A DNA stretch of 64,000 nt from Amblyornis subalaris (Eukaryota; Chordata; Aves; Passeriformes; Ptilonorhynchidae), in assembly GCA_018881555.1 (NCBI GenBank), contig JACAXG010000014.1, forward strand, positions 6,127,213 to 6,191,212, written 5' to 3'. The notes under the pieces are model-generated. The model was not told the DNA's origin, searched no databases, and saw nothing but the letters and a program-made list of their open reading frames with translations. Of this stretch, positions 24,461-35,291 are shown one piece after another (position 1 is the first letter of the stretch; every line of letters begins with the position of its first letter). Position numbers and translations under genes: made by a program.

Positions 24461-24515
24461 ATTCTAGAAATATTATTTCTATTATTCTAGAAATATTATT
24501 CTAATATTTCTAGAA
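24461..24515. repeat. 23-bp tandem repeat with three TTCTAGAA palindromes
   Basis: TTCTAGAA occurs at 24462-24469, 24485-24492 and 24508-24515, exactly 23 bp apart, inside two full and one partial 23-bp units (24461-24483, 24484-24506, 24507 onward). The second and third copies also form a perfect 14-bp hairpin (24485-24498 with 24502-24515, loop TTC). TTCnnGAA is the core heat-shock element dimer bound by HSF proteins; three NGAAN units are usually needed for strong binding. The tandem structure is certain and the regulatory reading is speculative. Confidence 0.85.
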
Positions 24516-25473
24516 ATTAAGAGAACTCAATCTTGAAGTTCACTAAAGGAAAATCTTGGTTGAACCAGCAGCCAAAATTGCCACCAGTTAAAATTCCACT
24601 CCTAATCCTGAAAGTTTGGTACAGATTTCCTGGTAAAATAAGCTCACAAGCTATGAACTTCCTGATAATTTACATTCCAAAGCACACAGCAAATCTGAGA
24701 AACACAAGTAACTTCACCAAACGGGTTCAGCCAAGATGTCAAATTGTTCCTTTTAATTAGGAAGGAGGGAAATGCCAACGACGCCTTGAAGTACAGTAGC
24801 AGCCTCACCATGAAGATATATTATTGAGAGCTTTTGGCAGCAGCCCTGATGGGCTGCACAGAAGCCCATGGATTTTTACATCCACAGTCCCAGCTGCCTA
24901 CCTGTACAGTAATCACAGCAGATGGATAATGTGCCGTGTTTGGGTTTTTTAATAAACATGTCAAACATTTAACATCCTGCTCACAGATGTACTGTAATGA
25001 AACGCCTTTGCTGTGATTTGAAGTTATGCTACCTCAAAAAAACAGTTTTTACTTTAAAGGAAGAATCTGACTGCTACACACACACACACACNCCCCTTAG
25101 CCGTGATTATTTTTTGCACCTGACCTACACAACTCTAGAGGAAGAATTTCGACCCCAACTATGCCAGCCAAGACTTCAGCCATATGATGATAATAGGTAC
25201 AAGGTGCTGTGTGATTCAAGATACTTTGCCTTAGAATATCCATTTTGCACATCTATTCATAGCCTTTGGAGACATTACAGAGGTTTTAGTAGACTCTTTA
25301 TATTTCTAACCCTCACATAAGAAAACTGTGCTGCAATTTGTTGAGCTTCAGTGGTGTTCTTCGTGTTTACACACACANTGTGAGCAGCACCCTCAATGTG
25401 AGAAAAAAAGAGCAGAGGGAAATATTCTCAACAAATTAGATCTGAGNCAAATATTTGAGTCTGAGGCAAACTT
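24516..25473. other. Unique DNA with a short (CA)n run
   Basis: A (CA)n run at 25076-25092 ends in an N and C tract. No coding segment is recognised. The 100 bp before 25474 may contain a very degraded extension of the next CR1, but it is too diverged to claim. Confidence 0.5.
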
Positions 25474-25638
25474 TGAGGGTGGTGAGGCACTGGAACAGGT
25501 TGCCCAGAGAAGCTGTGGATGTCTCATCCCTGGAAGCGTGGTCTAGCGAAAGATGTCCCTGCCCACAGCAGGGGGANTGGAACTAGATGATCTTCAAGGT
25601 CCCTCCCAATCCAGGTCATTGTATGATTCCATGATTTA
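25474..25638 (+). mobile_element. CR1 LINE 3' fragment with internal deletion
   Basis: Starts with 'gagggtggtgaggcactgg', then 'aacaggttgcccagagaag', 'ctgtggatgtctcatccctg', 'gatgatcttcaaggtccctc' and 'tatgattccatgattt' at the 3' end. Between 'ctggaag' and 'ggtctagc' roughly 35-40 bp of the family consensus ('ttcaaggccaggttggatgg' and what follows) is missing, so this copy carries an internal deletion. It is 5'-truncated and in plus orientation. Confidence 0.95.
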
Positions 25639-27345
25639 ATCCGGAGTTAAGTGGAATCCTACAAGCACTTTTATCTCAAAATGCAGCGTGTCTTTTTACT
25701 CTTTGTAAACCCAGAACAGATTTTGCACAGTGAGGATGTGAGCCATGGGCTTGGCCACCAAAAGAGCACAACCCCTCGCAAGCATGAGGGCACCAGGGGT
25801 CCCCNACACACACATATGGAAACATTTTAGAACAGCTATTTAGGGCTTCTGCTTCCCTTTAGGCAGTGCTGACAGTGAAGAGGCAAACTCTCCAAAGCCA
25901 GCTGTTCCCACACATTTCCTCAGAAGCACAGGTTTCCTTAGCAACGTNCCCCAAAACGTCCAGGAGTCCTTCACTCCGTGCGTCCTTGGTAGAACATCTT
26001 GGAATGTGGAGGCACACAGGCCATCAAACACCCGTGGCCCTTCTGCTTAGCACTGCCTTATGGGTTGGAGGTTTTGGGGTTGTTTCCTGAACACAAAATA
26101 ATTGGTCTATTAGCTAAACGAGCAATACATGCTCAAAAGAAATTCAGCACCGTGTTTCAGATTTCTGACAACTTTCTGGTGAAAAAGTGATTGCAGAGTG
26201 CAAGTTATGGTCACAGATCCCAGAAGTCTCTCTGCATTAGGCACTATTCAGAAAGCCAAGTAATTGAGAGCCTCTGCAAAATGAGGAAGTACAACCACAA
26301 TTAAAAATTACCCAAGTTTAAAGAGAGGCAGGGCTGCAGCAGATTCTTTGAAATCAGTGACTCGTTGAATTTAACAGGCACTTTTTCCTCAGTGCTGTCT
26401 GTGAAAAGCAGCTGTTCTTGCCTTTTCTGATGGCTGATACCTGCCCGGGTTTGGGGTGAAATGTGCAATAAGTATGTATGCACATAATTAAATAGAGTTG
26501 AATACTTCTGCTCCACATAGTCCCAAGCATGTCAGCAATAATATGTAATTTCAAAACTAAGTATGACAGGTCGAGGAATAGATACTTATTTGTCCAAATG
26601 CTAGAAATATCTGTGCAGAAAATTATTTCAGTCATGACTGAATGTCAGAACACAACAAAGAAAACCAAACAATGGATAGGATTCCACTTGTACGGTTCCT
26701 TTTTTCTTCAGAGCTGTGATGATGNGGCACAGTGATGATCGATCTTATTTACTGTAATAATGACTTACAGCTTCTCTTCAAGTGCAGATAATTTCCCTGC
26801 ACTTACACAGAAGATTGCTTTATTAAACCAGGTACCAATGTCTTGTTTTGAAATAGTACAGCATCTGGGAGGACAGCAGAGCATTTGTCAGATGTGAAAA
26901 AATANGGAATTGTTCAGAAAAACAAGAGATTTTCCTGTTCCCTCCTATTTTGCAAATCCTTTGGGTCCCAATTCGTTACATTTTAAGGGGAGCTGTTGGT
27001 CTCCAGTTGCAGATGAGCACCTGTGGGTAAACCTGCATCCACCAGCACTGAAAGCACAGGCAGGTGAATATCCAGAGTGTGTGTCTTCCTCACCAGAGAC
27101 CACAAACAAGAACAGAAGGAGGGCCACCCAAAAATCTCCCCTNAAGTTAGCAATGCACTGCAGTCCTGAGATTATTCTCATTTCTCATAAGTGATTATAG
27201 GAGTATGTGGTGACAGAAGAAAGAGAGGGCAGGAAAGAAGTCTTTCTAGAAAGATATATTTGGGGCTTTTTTCTCTTTTTTTCTTTTTTTCACAAGTACT
27301 TTCATTCCTACATAGTTTATGTGAGAAAAAAACCCCCAAACTTAC
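25639..27345. other. Unique DNA, no gene seen
   Basis: No repeat family, RNA gene or convincing exon. Frames on both strands at 25840-26190 and 26910-27190 are short and lack family resemblance. Confidence 0.5.
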
Positions 27346-27417
27346 CTTGCACATTCACATGTAAATTGATCCTCAACTGAATCTAAAATGGAGTAGGTTT
27401 TGTGGGGGTAAGAAAAC
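27346..27417 (-). other. Exon-like block, 72 bp
   Basis: On the minus strand the block begins after AGCTCTTTGCAG and ends at a near-consensus donor, CAAG|GTAAGT. An alternative acceptor, CTCCATTTTAG, lies inside it. One frame is open throughout (one base, 23 codons, two bases) and includes YPHKTYSILDSVEDQFTCEC. Its length is a multiple of three and it has the same start and end phase as the 69-bp block at 3700-3768. I do not recognise a protein. It could be a cassette exon, a non-coding exon, or chance. Confidence 0.15.
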
Positions 27418-28110
27418 CTGCAAAGAGCTGAAATCTTCATCATCAGCCCACTAATACTTCTATTTCTTTTAAGGGTTCATCAACTGAGCAGAGTCACAGT
27501 AGAGAATCTCAACTTCCATTAGGGAAAAAAGCATCTCCACACTCTGCAAAGGAGAGGGAAAGCTTGAAAATTACCTCACTGTAACTGAAAAACTCAGAAG
27601 ATAAATTAAAATAACACAGATTTGAACACACACATAATGCTTTTGAAAGACAGCTGCACAATTTTATCATATGGAGAGCTGATAACAGAGAGGAAGAAGG
27701 TCTCATATCATTTGAGGGAAGCATTGTTTGGCCATGCAAGAGTTCTGCAAATATAAATGCTTTATCTGCTCCCCTTCAGATAGGAATATGAACTTCTAGT
27801 TAGGCAACCCAGGCAGCAGCAGCAGCTCATTCCCAGAGCTTCTACAACACTGTATTTATACACGGGTTAATTTACACTTTGGTCAAGACTCCAGCAGGGA
27901 TTTTTCTCTTATTTGACATTGTTTATTCCTGAGTTAACCAGCAAATCTGGTACAAAGACAATATGCTGTTTGCTCTTAACACGGTCTTTGCCACAGAAGC
28001 AGGGTATAGATATAGAAGAATGCAATATTTTAGCGCAAAAATGGACGAGAAACATCCTTAAATTCATATCTCAGTGTGGCTAAATCTATTTATGTAAGCG
28101 GCGATGCTTT

Positions 28111-28142
28111 ACAATCTGNTTTTTTGTTCATTTCAGGTGAGT
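28111..28142 (+). promoter_or_regulatory. Recursive splice site candidate (AG|GTGAGT)
   Basis: A branch-point-like TTTAC (A at 28111) lies 25 nt before the tract TTTTTTGTTCATTTCAG, which ends at 28136. It is followed immediately by GTGAGT, a full-consensus 5' splice site. Back-to-back acceptor and donor with no exon between them is the defining structure of recursive splice sites. In vertebrates these subdivide very long introns of mostly neuronal genes and are usually first recognised through a downstream cryptic donor. Such a donor is present 160 bp on (see the next entry). The signal is clear in the sequence; use in splicing is inferred, and the host transcript would have to run on the plus strand. 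Confidence 0.4.
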
Positions 28143-28296
28143 TCAATCTCACCCTGATCCACTTGCCACGTGAATTAAGAAGCCAACATANAGCTGGTGA
28201 AATTATTCTATCTAATTCCACATGTAAGCATTTAAACAAAAAAGTGAAAGGAAGATGCTAGGAAATATCGAAAGAGCTAAAGCTTCACTATTGAAG
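28137..28296 (+). other. Exon-like block downstream of the recursive site (RS-exon candidate), 160 bp
   Basis: The block starts at the AG|GT junction and ends at TTGAAG|GTAAGAG, a strong donor. All three frames contain stops: the frame open longest, from 28139, includes EFNLTLIHLPRELRSQH and stops at TAG about 28259-28261. A stop-containing block fits the described RS-exons, whose inclusion gives a non-productive mRNA, and equally fits a non-coding exon. No protein family is recognised. Confidence 0.3.
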
Positions 28297-30889
28297 GTAA
28301 GAGCAGAAGGAAAATCTGTGATTAAAATGAGAACTCTCCATTCACTTTCAGTCTTCAAACCTCTATCAACACCACATTATAACTAATTAACAGTTTAGTT
28401 TCAAGCCAAGGCCCAACATAAGTTGTACTTCAGTTGTTATTGTGATGTGCTGGGCATTGTTCGCATAGAAATCTAGTTTATTTGTTTCAAGAAACCATCT
28501 ATTGATCATTTCTATCTTCATAGTCCCTCTCAACAAGATCTTTTGTTATGCTCTCTAGAGAATGCAGTAGTGTCACACCAAATGACTTAATTTCACACCC
28601 ACTAGATAGAAGGGAGCTAATTCTACTCTCATTACCAGTAAGGCAAAGCTATTTTATTGCACAGTTGGAGCTCAGGCTTCATCTTTGTAATACTTTCTGT
28701 CCCTGAAGAAAGAATGATAAAGTATTCCAGAGATCACTNGANGTACTTCAGGTTAGATTAAGAAATAATGTGCAAATCATCAGAAGCTTTATCTCTGTTT
28801 TTGCCACTGGAGGACAGCCACTGGTGCTCTATTGACACTGCAAGCTGCAGATCCAAAATAGTCCATTTGACTGAATCAAGTTTTTAATTAAATGCAGGAC
28901 AAGAAAATGTCCTTGGAAAAGCACATTTCTTAGTTTCAAAGTCCTCCTGCTGGATCCTAGACAACTCCCCTTGTTTGCCTGGCTTGCTTTCCATGCAGCT
29001 TTGCCATAGATGCTGCCTTACAGCTGGAATTTGGATAAATATCAAGTAAAATGGGAATATCTAATGGTAGGAAAGGCTCCTCCTCCAACCACAGTGTTTC
29101 AGATTTTTACACAGCTGGCAGTTCAGTAAATTGGTTATCTGCTGCTTCCTCACCAAGGCATCAAGGGTCAAGGTATGAAGGTGCCAAATGCCTCATTCAC
29201 TGGGCTTTGTGCAAACACCAGGCTGAACATGCAGGGCTGCAAGCACAGCAAAGGAGATGCAGGACAGAGGAAAGTTCTGGAGGAAACAGCAGCAGCCACT
29301 GCTCCTGTGGCAAATTAGAGGCAATGTGTTGGTAAATGAGACTTAATAGGTTTGATTTTTCTTTATCAAATACGAATTGAACTAAGTAACTGCAGAATTG
29401 TGGCAAGGCAAGAGTAAAGTTGTCAAAATGAACAGAATGAAAAGGAGGAAAATAAAAGACGAAAACAAAGGTTGGAAAATAATGAGAGCATGGAAAAACA
29501 GCTATGAAGAACAAGGTGCAGAAAGCAGACAAGGGATAATATGTCAGGCACAGCGTGGGAAGGAGAAGATGGGAGAAGTGACAGAAAGGGAGAGAAGAGG
29601 TCTGCTCACTGACCCAAAGCCAATTTCTTCAAAGCTGAAAAAGGGCATTTCATATATATACCTGCCCTCCAGAAAACAACACAAGTGAGGTATCTAGCCA
29701 AGCACAGAAACACTGGGGAAGGAAAGCAAAGTGACACGAGGCCTGAAGTTCAAAATGGAAAAGAAATTTGGAATAACTTCTAAATTTTAAAATGCCAATG
29801 AGTTACAAATGACTCCAATATGAAAATCTTGAAAAGAACAAAAATAACTTATTCAAATCAATAGAAGACAAACAGTCATCATCAATCTGCTGTTGCTGCC
29901 ATTGGCTCAGGCAATACTTGAAGCAGAATGGTCAGAAGCCAAAAGGTTATAACCTGGGAAAAGACTGCTCTATATTTGTATAATTATCTTAATAGCATAT
30001 ATCCTCTAAACATTATATAATGCTCAATAAAATACACAGCAATATGTTCTTTATAATGCTCTATATCAGCAACCAACGTAAGGTCCACTGAGAGCTTGTG
30101 CTTTTTGAGTACCTAGAAACTCTCTACTAAAACAATCACATATGAGAGTCTAGAGTTTACCACTTCAGAGGCAGATTTGCCTCCAGTAATATTTTCAGAC
30201 TGGCGTTGCTTTTTTGTGTAAACTGCATATCTCTTCTCCAGAGCTTATAAATTTAAAATTTAAAAATCTGCAAGATACATAAAACTACCCTAAGACTCTT
30301 TACATACACATTCACATTGTAATCTCAGTTATTTCGCTTCCAGATTTTAACAAAATGGTATAACAGCACATTAAAATTTTGTAGTAGCTTAACTTCAGAA
30401 TCCAATCTTATAACTCATATATCAAACACACAGTAGACTTTATGGAGGATACTAATTAGTTCCTAATCATACCCTCAAACTCTTTTCAAAATTTTGGGCT
30501 CTCACAATATAGCAAGACACATCTTCCTTCCCCCAATGTTCCTGCCTACTAAAGGTCAGCATTAACATTATGGAATTTCGAGCACTGTGGAAATAAGTTT
30601 GAAATATGTAGGTGGAAGTTCAGTTACTTGCACTGCATCGTGCTTCTTTATTACAGATTCTGCTCTATCTCCTCATTTGTAATTCCCACTGAAACTTCAT
30701 CTGCTACTATCAAAGCTGCTGGCTGCCTGAGGTTGTCATCTCTCGTTTTTAATTCTTTTTTTTCTTTTCCCATGCTTATTAAGTTATCAGCACCCAAATG
30801 CACTCAGCTGGGTGAAACACAGAGGGGTCAGCACGGTACATCCTCTTAGGAAATCAAAAGGGGACCAGGATAAGATAGAACCAAGAACT
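28297..30889. other. Unique DNA with a purine-rich tract
   Basis: A plus-strand purine-rich stretch (about 29400-29640) leaves a 96-codon lysine- and glutamate-rich frame open; this is a compositional effect. The rest is AT-rich with no repeat family. A pyrimidine-rich frame of 73 codons starts at 30628 just before the CR1. Confidence 0.5.
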
Positions 30890-31607
30890 AATAAACATAA
30901 ATACAGGCTGGGTGGAGAATGACTGAGAGCAGCCCTGAGGAGAATAATTTGGGGGTGTTGACTGACAAGAAGCTCATGACCCAGCGATGTGCGTTCACAG
31001 CCCAGAAAGCCAACCCTGTCCTGGGATGAACCACAAGAAACACAACCAGCAGGTCCAGAAAGGTGATTCTCCCTCTCTACTTTGCTCTTGAGAGGTCCCA
31101 CCGGGAGTTCTGGAATCCCCAACACAAAAAGGGTATGGACCCATTGGAGCGAGTCCAGAGGAGGCCACAGAGATGCTCAGAGGGCTGCAGCACCTCTGCT
31201 CTGGAGGCAGGCTGGGAGAGCTGGGGCTGTTCATCCTGGAGAAGAGAAAGCTCTGGGGAGACCTTAGAGCCCCTTCCAGTGCCTAAAGGGGCTCTAACAG
31301 AGCTGGAGAGGAACTTTTTACAAGGGTATGGGAGAGATGGGACAAGGGGGAATGGCTTCAAACTGACAGAGGGCAGGTTTAGATTGGATATGAGGAAGAA
31401 ATTCTTCCCTGTGAGGGTGGNGAGGCCCTGGCACAGGTTGCCCAGAGAAGCTGNGGCTGCCCCACCCCTGGAAGTGTCCAAGGCCAGGTTGGATGGGGCT
31501 TGGAGCAACCTGGTCTAGTGCAAGGTGTCCCTGCCCATGGCAGGGTGTTGGAACGAGATGATCTTCAAGGTCCCTTTCAACCCAAACTATTCCATGATTC
31601 NGTGATA
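30890..31607 (+). mobile_element. CR1 LINE, longest copy (about 720 bp)
   Basis: Matches avian CR1 from the C-terminal part of ORF2 to the 3' UTR: 'tacaggctgggtggagaatg', 'ttgggggtgttgactgacaa', 'gcgagtccagaggagg', 'ggaagaaattcttccct', 'ggcacaggttgcccagagaa', 'gagatgatcttcaagg' and 'ttccatgattc'. Plus orientation, 5'-truncated. Three Ns inside it (31422, 31454, 31601) sit where the consensus has T, or C at a CpG. The 3' terminal repeat is reduced to about one unit. Confidence 0.97.
31063..31518 (+). pseudogene. Decayed CR1 ORF2 C-terminus
   Basis: This frame lies inside the CR1 copy and still shows the end of the CR1 ORF2 protein downstream of its reverse transcriptase core: PQHKKGMDPLERVQRR near the start, TRGNGFKLTEGRFRLDMRKK in the middle and a final LEVSKARLDGAW. 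The part in between ('CSEGCSTSALEAGWESWG') is out of frame with respect to the family, so at least two frameshifts are present. In life ORF2 carries endonuclease and reverse transcriptase domains; neither is present here. It is a dead remnant and not a host gene. Open frames on the opposite strand over the same interval are shadows. Confidence 0.85.
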
Positions 31608-33727
31608 AAATAATTTAGTAACTCTTCTCAGGACACACTGCACTGGGTTAGTTCTCTTTGTGCATTTTACAGTAGCAAAGAAACCCCTACAGACTAGTAA
31701 CCATAAATTTTGAAAGATACTGAATTTTAAATAAAATTCATTTCAGCCAGGAACAATTTGTACCCATTAGGCAGATCAGCCAGTTTCTGCTGAAAGCATT
31801 ACTTTCAGAAGAGATATGGGGAGCTGGGGGTGACTTTCAATTTGTGGGAAATATTTGCATTTCCAACATTTTCCTTTTTGAGTCAGAATGGGCAGTTTTC
31901 TGAGGCAAACACATTCTTTCACATTCCCAGGACAAGCAATGATCATGTCACTGTAAAATACACAGACAACAATTATAATCAGCGAATGGGGATGCAGACA
32001 GACTTATTTTTACTCACACAGTTATGGACAAATTGCCACTGAAGCATTAAGTTTTGTCAACCAACACCAGGCCGCCTCTTTGTGAGTTACTTTGTGTGCG
32101 AGTTCTAGACGTGGCAGGCACAAATTATGCAAAAGNGTTTGCCATGACGAGAGAAGGATTTGATTACTAGTGTTTAAATAAGGATCCCCTGAGCTGTCTC
32201 TTTTGTGTAGGAATGGTGTTAAATATTTGGCAACAGGATGACACGTCCTGCATAATTCAAGCNGTTCCTTTTACTGGGCACACACACACACGCCTGCAAT
32301 TCATTAGTTCCCATCCACACTTGCAACTAGCATTAAATATACATGTAAGATGAGCTACTGCAGTGTCCATCAATCCCTCCTCTCNTTATTACTTTATCTC
32401 TTTATTGTTGACTTGTCTTTTACTCCAGGTAACATATGAGCACTTTTGTTTCGTGCATTTGTGAAGCAAGAGGCCCCAAAAGCTCAGTGTTTGATCTCCT
32501 CCTCTGTCTGACTGCCTTCAGAGCTGTCACATCAGTGGGAAGCCCAGTTCATGACTCCAAGGACAGCTTCCACCCCTCCCTGCCTGGCTGGCTGCAGCTT
32601 ATCAGCTTTGTCTGGCCTGAGCTTATTTTATTTATTGAGAGTCAGAGGGAGCGGGAAGATGATGGGATGTAAAAGGAGAGGCAGTGAACAGGAAAGTTGG
32701 GTATCTATTTAATGAAGACATACAATGCCTCTGTGCAGCAAGACAGGCTCTCCCTGCCTCAAATAGGGGCAGGCAGCTAAAACAGAGAGAAACTTCGGCT
32801 GATGAAGTCACTTTAGGCCTTTTATGGAAGAGTGATGAATGTTACTTTTGACAGGTGCTGAAGGGGGTTGGATAGAACTCGATGTGTGGAATGCCAGCTT
32901 CCAACATGTAAACAAGACTTACTGCTACTGCTAACTGCCCTCCACAGCTATGATAATTTGCTTTGGCTCTAACACCAGTCCAAAAAATGATTGTGTAGCC
33001 ACTACCTAATAATTTCAAGTCATCATCAAGAAAATTTATAACTACATTTTTATCATGTCAGCCTTCCCAGGTTTTTCGAGAAAGTGTTGTATTAGATGCT
33101 TCTGATCATCCCAGTTGTCACAGCAGAAAGAGATTATAAGGCTTCTTTTATCCTTCCTCAGGAGCTGCTGTTGTGCAAAGCTCACGTGCACAAGAGCAGC
33201 ACACTGGTGTTAAGAAACCAGAAACCAATGTTAAAGCTTGTATGCAATAAAGGTGATTTCTAATAATTAATAATTCTAATAAAAATAGTTAATAAATTCC
33301 AGACATTAATGACTAAATCATAATAAAATACTTGGATCTGCACTCTTCAAAATTAACTTCATGGTCTCAACATCCAGGATGTGCGAGCAATGTCCTACAT
33401 GCATGTGTATGTGCTTCCAGGACAGGATTTAAATTTTGTGAAGGTAGGGATCCAGGGGGATTTTAGGAGCTGTGGAGCACCTGAGACAGCAGTTGTGATG
33501 TCTGCAGGCAGACCTCTGCCCTTCTGGATCATCATCAGCAGATCCAGAGATACAGTGCAGCACAAAAAGAGGCACTACACCTTTAGTTATCTTTAAGAGA
33601 CTAAATCACACGTGGCTGTCACCATATTTAGCACTGAGAAAAGCACCAGGGCAGTAAAAGTTGAAAGTATTACCATTGAGAAAATTGCAATCCCACACCT
33701 ACAGAACCATCTGTTGTCCTGCCTTAG
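31608..33727. other. Unique DNA, no gene seen
   Basis: A (CA)n run of about 13 bp at 32279-32291. The block 32060-32280 is non-repetitive, with an octamer-like TTATGCAAA near 32125, and has the texture of a conserved element. At 32422 'ttttactccag|gtaaca' places AG next to GT, but the donor half is weak. No coding segment is recognised. Confidence 0.45.
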
Positions 33728-33783
33728 TTGGAGCACAGCCATGCAATGCCGAAGTGACGTGAAAATGAAACACAGTGTTCCAG
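33728..33783 (+). other. Exon-like block, 56 bp
   Basis: Bounded by a good acceptor (TGTTGTCCTGCCTTAG ending at 33727) and a full-consensus donor (TTCCAG|GTAAGTG). One frame is open across all 56 bp; the others hit stops. It lies on the same strand as the blocks at 28137 and 35081 and could join them as a non-coding transcript. No protein family is recognised. Confidence 0.22.
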
Positions 33784-35080
33784 GTAAGTGAACTCTGCCT
33801 TCATGATGAACACAAAGCACACAGCAGTTTGCATTAACTGAGGCATAACAGAGTGGGTTTTCTTAGGACATACCTATATTGTATCAATTTATCAACCACA
33901 GGTCTATTTACTATTCTAAATTCATGCTGCTAATTGTGTCAGGCAATGGACTCACTGATAACCAATTTTGATGAATGTAACTAATACAATGAAAGAAGGA
34001 ATAATGTACAGCTATCATCATTCTTATTAGGTGTATTGTTATTTCTCACCGAGCAACTGAAAAAATAACATATTGTAGTCCTGGATTATTGCATAGAGCA
34101 ATAAAAATAATACTTCACATAAGCACTTAACAACATGCTATGTCTAGGCCCTAAAGATCTAGCCGAAGTTAAAGTGGTTATTATTTTTATTTTCTTGCAT
34201 TTTTTTAGTTTATTCACATGCACTGAATGTGTCTGGAGGTTTCGTGGGGCTACAAACATTTTGCAATAGCTTTATGCAGCACATACCTTCTGCTACCAAA
34301 AACTAAAGAGAATTCTTCAAAAGAAAGGTCCAGTTCCTGCTATGGATCAGTGTCAGGGCTTGGCATGGCCAAAAGCAGAACAGAGACTTTTCAGAGAAGC
34401 CCAACTACATATTCTTTGGAAAAAGACCTGTTTAAGCATCATGCCTCTTCAGAAAACTGAGTTAGAACCTCAGCAAATGTGGATCAATTTTGTAACAGCC
34501 AGTACAATGGGATCCGCATGTCTGGCATAAAAAGTTCAAAGTAGATTATATTTGATATTAAGATGACTAATCAGAGTAATTTCCCCCAAGGTTTTCTAAG
34601 CAATTCCTTGTTTTTCAGATGATACATTCTACCAGAAGTTGCAAATAGAGGTGTGAGAAATAGTTCTTACCTTTGTGGCAAAACCATCCTCATGCTGTAA
34701 CACTTTTGTCTTTCCTTTTTGGAAATATTTACCCACTATTTACCAAACTCCAGCATTTTGCAAATAATGATTTACAGTCTGGAAAAAGAAAACCCTTAAC
34801 TATAACTGAATAGGTAGAAAAACAAGGCCAAAGTCACAGAACCAGGAAAGTAAAACGTCCTGTATAAATTATTCTCTATGTACCATCTCTACAAAGGATT
34901 CCATTCCCATCTGAACATCAAAGNTATTCAATTCCCAGAGGTGTTTGATGATATTAGAGGCCTAGAAAGCTGTGTGGTGGGAGGAATTTGAACAGGGAGC
35001 CCCCAATGAGGGGAGGTAGATGAAGAATAATTGCTTCTTGCTGGAGACTTGGTCTTCTGCTCTTAATTCCTCCTGCTCAG
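33784..35080. other. Unique AT-rich DNA, no gene seen
   Basis: This would be intron if the blocks on either side are real exons. On the minus strand AAAG|GTAAGA occurs near 34672 with only a weak acceptor. No repeat family is recognised. Confidence 0.45.
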
Positions 35081-35237
35081 AGGTTTGCTCACTGCTACAC
35101 CTCAAAGAAAGAGTCTGTCTCCACTACTTCCATGGTGTTGCCATATGCAGGAAAAGACAAGTGGCTATTGATGGCTCACAAGTCATGGGCCTTCCCAAAG
35201 TCCTCATGTCTGGGGAAACACGTGATATTTTGAAGAG
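35081..35237 (+). other. Exon-like block, 157 bp
   Basis: The acceptor is strong: CTCTTAATTCCTCCTGCTCAG ends at 35080. The donor is TGAAGAG|GTGAGA. The frame starting two bases in is open to the end (51 codons plus two bases, ending ETRDILK) and a second frame is open almost to the end. I do not recognise a protein. The donor is embedded in a perfect hairpin (35231-35252). The block could be a non-coding RNA exon or a small coding exon; it is the best-formed exon candidate of its size in the window. Confidence 0.25.
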
Positions 35238-35258
35238 GTGAGAACCTCTTCAGAGGTG

Positions 35259-35291
35259 AAGAGGGTTGGAAGAGGGTTGGAAGAGGGCTGA
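35259..35291. repeat. 11-bp tandem repeat, three copies
   Basis: AAGAGGGTTGG is repeated at 35259-35269 and 35270-35280, with a diverged third copy at 35281-35291. The repeat begins 21 bp after the donor of the exon-like block. G-triplets in each unit resemble intronic splicing enhancers, an inference only. Confidence 0.85.

Noticed and set aside
31077..31508. Long minus-strand frame over the CR1
   Set aside because: It is antisense to the CR1 ORF2 remnant, a shadow of the plus-strand coding sequence.
33593..33820. Hydrophobic minus-strand frame as a membrane protein
   Set aside because: Antisense to an exon-like block, no start or splice context, and AT-rich DNA gives hydrophobic frames by chance.
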